From Strix aluco (Eukaryota > Chordata > Aves > Strigiformes > Strigidae): DNA of 64,000 bases. Below, one piece after another: positions 61,301-64,000 of the stretch; position 1 is the first letter of the stretch; each line of letters begins with the position of its first letter. The notes under the pieces are model-generated. The model did no database searches, was not told where the DNA came from, and worked only from the letters and a program-made list of their open reading frames with translations. A program made the translations under genes and the position numbers. Where the stretch lies: NCBI RefSeq assembly GCF_031877795.1, contig NC_133971.1, positions 4,358,784 through 4,422,783 on the forward strand. Reading direction: 5' to 3'.

Positions 61301-64000
61301 GTGTCTCCCTTGTTCCGTGGGACTGGGGTGTGAACAGCCTCATGATACAGTGGATAAATAGTTGCAGGATAGGGAACTCTCTTATTTTTAGCAGGACAGA
61401 AAAATTAAATGGCTAGATACTTTCAGGAAGACTCAAAGATGTTTCTTGGAGGCAGAATTTAGAAGACCTGCTGTACCACCTGCTTGAGGTTTAATATTTT
61501 TGAAAGGCTGCAGGATACTATGTTGGTTGATCACTTTCCATGCTGATAGCCTGCAGTCACTGAACGGTTTCTTGTACCTGAAGAGGAGTAACAAAAGATC
61601 TTACAAAACAAAGATCTTGAGGTTTTTTTAAAACACATTATTGGTCATGGCCTTCTGATTGTGAATTTTGGCTCAAAAATGAGTTTTGCAATGTTTCTTT
61701 CAAAAGTGACATTAATGTTTGTGAAAACTCATTGTGGTGTAGGCCAGAATGTTTGAATTACTATTTTTTTAATTATCCTATATTTACAATTTGTTGCAGA
61801 TAGTAACTATTTACAGATTGATGGTTGCTATTACTTTGAAATTTGGAAAGGTGGTTTCTGTCAGAACAAATATTCAAAATTAGCAAACTGAGTTACTGAT
61901 TGCAATTCTAAATGCAGCAGTTGCAGCCAGCTTCCTTGCAAAGGATTGGGATTGTAAAATAACAAAATGGTTTATTGGTGGGAGGAAGAATGCATGAGGA
62001 TAGAGTAAGATGGACAACACTGAGAGACAATCCATCTTAACAGTAAGCTGTGCCTAATTTAAATTACTATATTTACACAGCTATTTAGAGTTCATCGCTG
62101 AGAACAACTGAATAAGTCAGGTTACATTTTTTGTCTGTAAACTTTTAAACAGTGTTCTATGCAATCGTTTTTGTTGCAAAGGCAAGGTATTTAGGAAAAT
62201 TAATGCGGTTAGGAAAAGTAAGGTATTTCTCAGCTGTGAAGCTGTTTTATCTGAAAAGGTTTAAAAAACCTAATTTCATAGGTAGGTTAGTAAATTTCAC
62301 TGTCTACTTTGGGAAACATATGGATGGCATAGCAAAGGAACATGACGGTCTTTTCTTGACTGAATGTTGATCTAGGGAAAGTCAGTCATCAAATACCTTA
62401 AAATAACCACTGAGCCTTAGACTATATTTTTTCTACATATATGCAATTAGAAATAACATAGAGGAGATTACTTGGTTTTCAATTGTGTATCCAAAAATTT
62501 TGTGTATTTTAATAGAAGCAGAAGACGGATCTTCTTCTCTTCAACCATGTGCATAAATACCAGTGGACTATATAATTCCAAAAGTCCATAATTGCAATAA
62601 TTTAAAAGATAAAATTATTTTTGTAAAAGTGTATGCTCTGAATTCTACAGGCATATCACCTTTTGTGACCAAAAACCAGAAAGGTAGGAATCTATTTACT
62701 TAGCACTGTATAATCCTGAATTATTTGTTTCAGGTCCTGAAACATAGGTCAGACAGTGAAAGGAAGTGATGAAGTGAGCCATAATGCTTTGATTTTCTCC
62801 ATCCCTAAAATAGGTAGCAGTGGTGATTATTCAACTAACAGAGGATTTCAGTCACATATAGTTTGCATAGTCATTAAATTATATATGGAGTTCTGAATCT
62901 GCACTATAATGGGAATTTACTGTCAGTATGCTTTCTTTTTCCCAGTTGCATTTTCCACATCCTTTAGGCATAATCCATAGCTGAAAACATGAAGGACCTA
63001 GTGGGTTATAAATCTGTTTGTAGGTTAGGACTATTGATCACAAACTGTTATGAAGTCCTTTGTATAACTTCAGGATTTGAAATTAATGTGTCTTCAATTT
63101 GTGATTGATGTCCCTAGCTGTAAGAAGACACTTGGTTTAAGAATGTATTATTAGAGAAACAGAGCTTTCCAGCACACAGTTACTATGACCCATTGTGTAC
63201 CTTTTTTAGGATGATTTAAGTCTTCCTTTAGATAAATCAGTTCTTTCTGTGAAGCATGAAGGGAGCTTAAGTTGATTACTGTGAACTTAGAGTCATTAAA
63301 TGCTGTGCTTAGGCCACATTATTGTGTGCATATGAGTACCTCTCTGCACATACATGAAATAAAGCAATGTTTATGTTAAACATGTGCTGCTGACTGAACT
63401 GCTGTATTGCATAATTGCATAGTTTCTTGAGAGATTAACTGATGACTGTTCAAATGTTTCACTGAATAGATACTCTAAAACATGTTTTCATGTAATCTAC
63501 ATGTAAAAATACTTCCAATTAAAAAGTGAAAATATGAATGAATATGTTATTGCATAGTGGAAAAAACAGGTACAGTTTACACTTAAAATCTTTTCCCTTT
63601 TTCTCTTTGTTTTTTCAAAGCAGGTAATGTCTGGAGTGACGTCCAAGTACTTTATTTAAATATGGACTGGATATTGCCTGCCATTTGAAAAAAAAAAAAT
63701 TATAGTGGACTGCAACTCATAGTAACGAGTTGACATTATATCATGAAAAATTTATCCTAATCTACTGTTCAACTTTGAAGCTAATTATGTTTAGAAATGT
63801 GTTAAAAAGGAAAAGAGTCAATAAACATTTTAAAAACAGCTTGATAACAGAGCAGGTCATGTCTTAGATGTTCGTATTTGTGGCACTGGAGTTACATGAA
63901 AGGACTTAATATATCATACCAGACTATGTAGGGTTTTTTAAGTTTTTTGTTTTTGTTTTTTTTTTCCCAAGATGAGCATGGGATAGATTTTTCTTTCCTA
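58396..64000. other. Intron 5 sequence without further recognised features
   Basis: AT-rich unique sequence. I searched by eye for the next TMEM161B exon and for transposons and recognise neither. Confidence 0.55.

Overview
This window is vertebrate, almost certainly avian, genomic DNA. The evidence is several CR1 LINE fragments with the typical bird CR1 3' tail, LTRs of bird endogenous-retrovirus type, and one vertebrate multi-exon gene with a very long first intron. The one protein-coding gene I can support is TMEM161B on the + strand. Five coding exons (30199-30201, 43182-43285, 48569-48649, 53521-53618, 55368-55524) splice in frame to the first 147 codons plus two bases of codon 148. That is about 30% of a protein I recall as roughly 487 residues in human. 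The remaining exons lie beyond position 64000.

Layout. Positions 1-29,050 hold no recognisable coding gene. This is consistent with the MEF2C - miR-9-2/LINC00461 - TMEM161B gene desert known from amniotes (inference: neither MEF2C nor a miR-9 hairpin is visible here). Within it are two GC/CpG-rich blocks (about 8.16-9.48 kb and 14.33-15.85 kb). Around and between them is AT-rich sequence that looks like deeply conserved regulatory DNA, with SOX-POU, POU octamer, E-box, YY1 and homeodomain-type motifs. There are also long poly(C) runs, a 0.6-kb pyrimidine tract flanked by two CR1 tails (15.94-16.6 kb), a pure (GGGAA)n array (20.6-20.83 kb), an old LINE reverse-transcriptase fossil (23.4-23.76 kb) and a solo LTR (27.03-27.58 kb). 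A CpG island at about 29.05-30.42 kb is the TMEM161B promoter, with paired NRF1 palindromes, an ETS site and an E-box.

Intron 1 (13 kb) carries a CR1 copy of roughly 3.2 kb of its own sequence. It runs from the end of the ORF1 esterase through endonuclease and reverse transcriptase to the 3' tail, and is split by two probable LTR insertions. Introns 2-4 are mostly unique sequence with old, decayed LINE pieces in intron 3. Intron 5 starts with a perfect minor-spliceosome (U12-type) donor. A few hundred bases into it lies a 1-kb antisense LTR abutting an antisense CR1 reverse-transcriptase fragment.

I did not find an undescribed biological system. The most interesting signals are the U12-type intron, the first exon whose only codon is the start ATG, the clustered regulatory motifs at 8.5 and 13.8 kb, and the nested transposon history in intron 1. 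All assignments are by eye. Repeat families, conservation and transcription were not tested.
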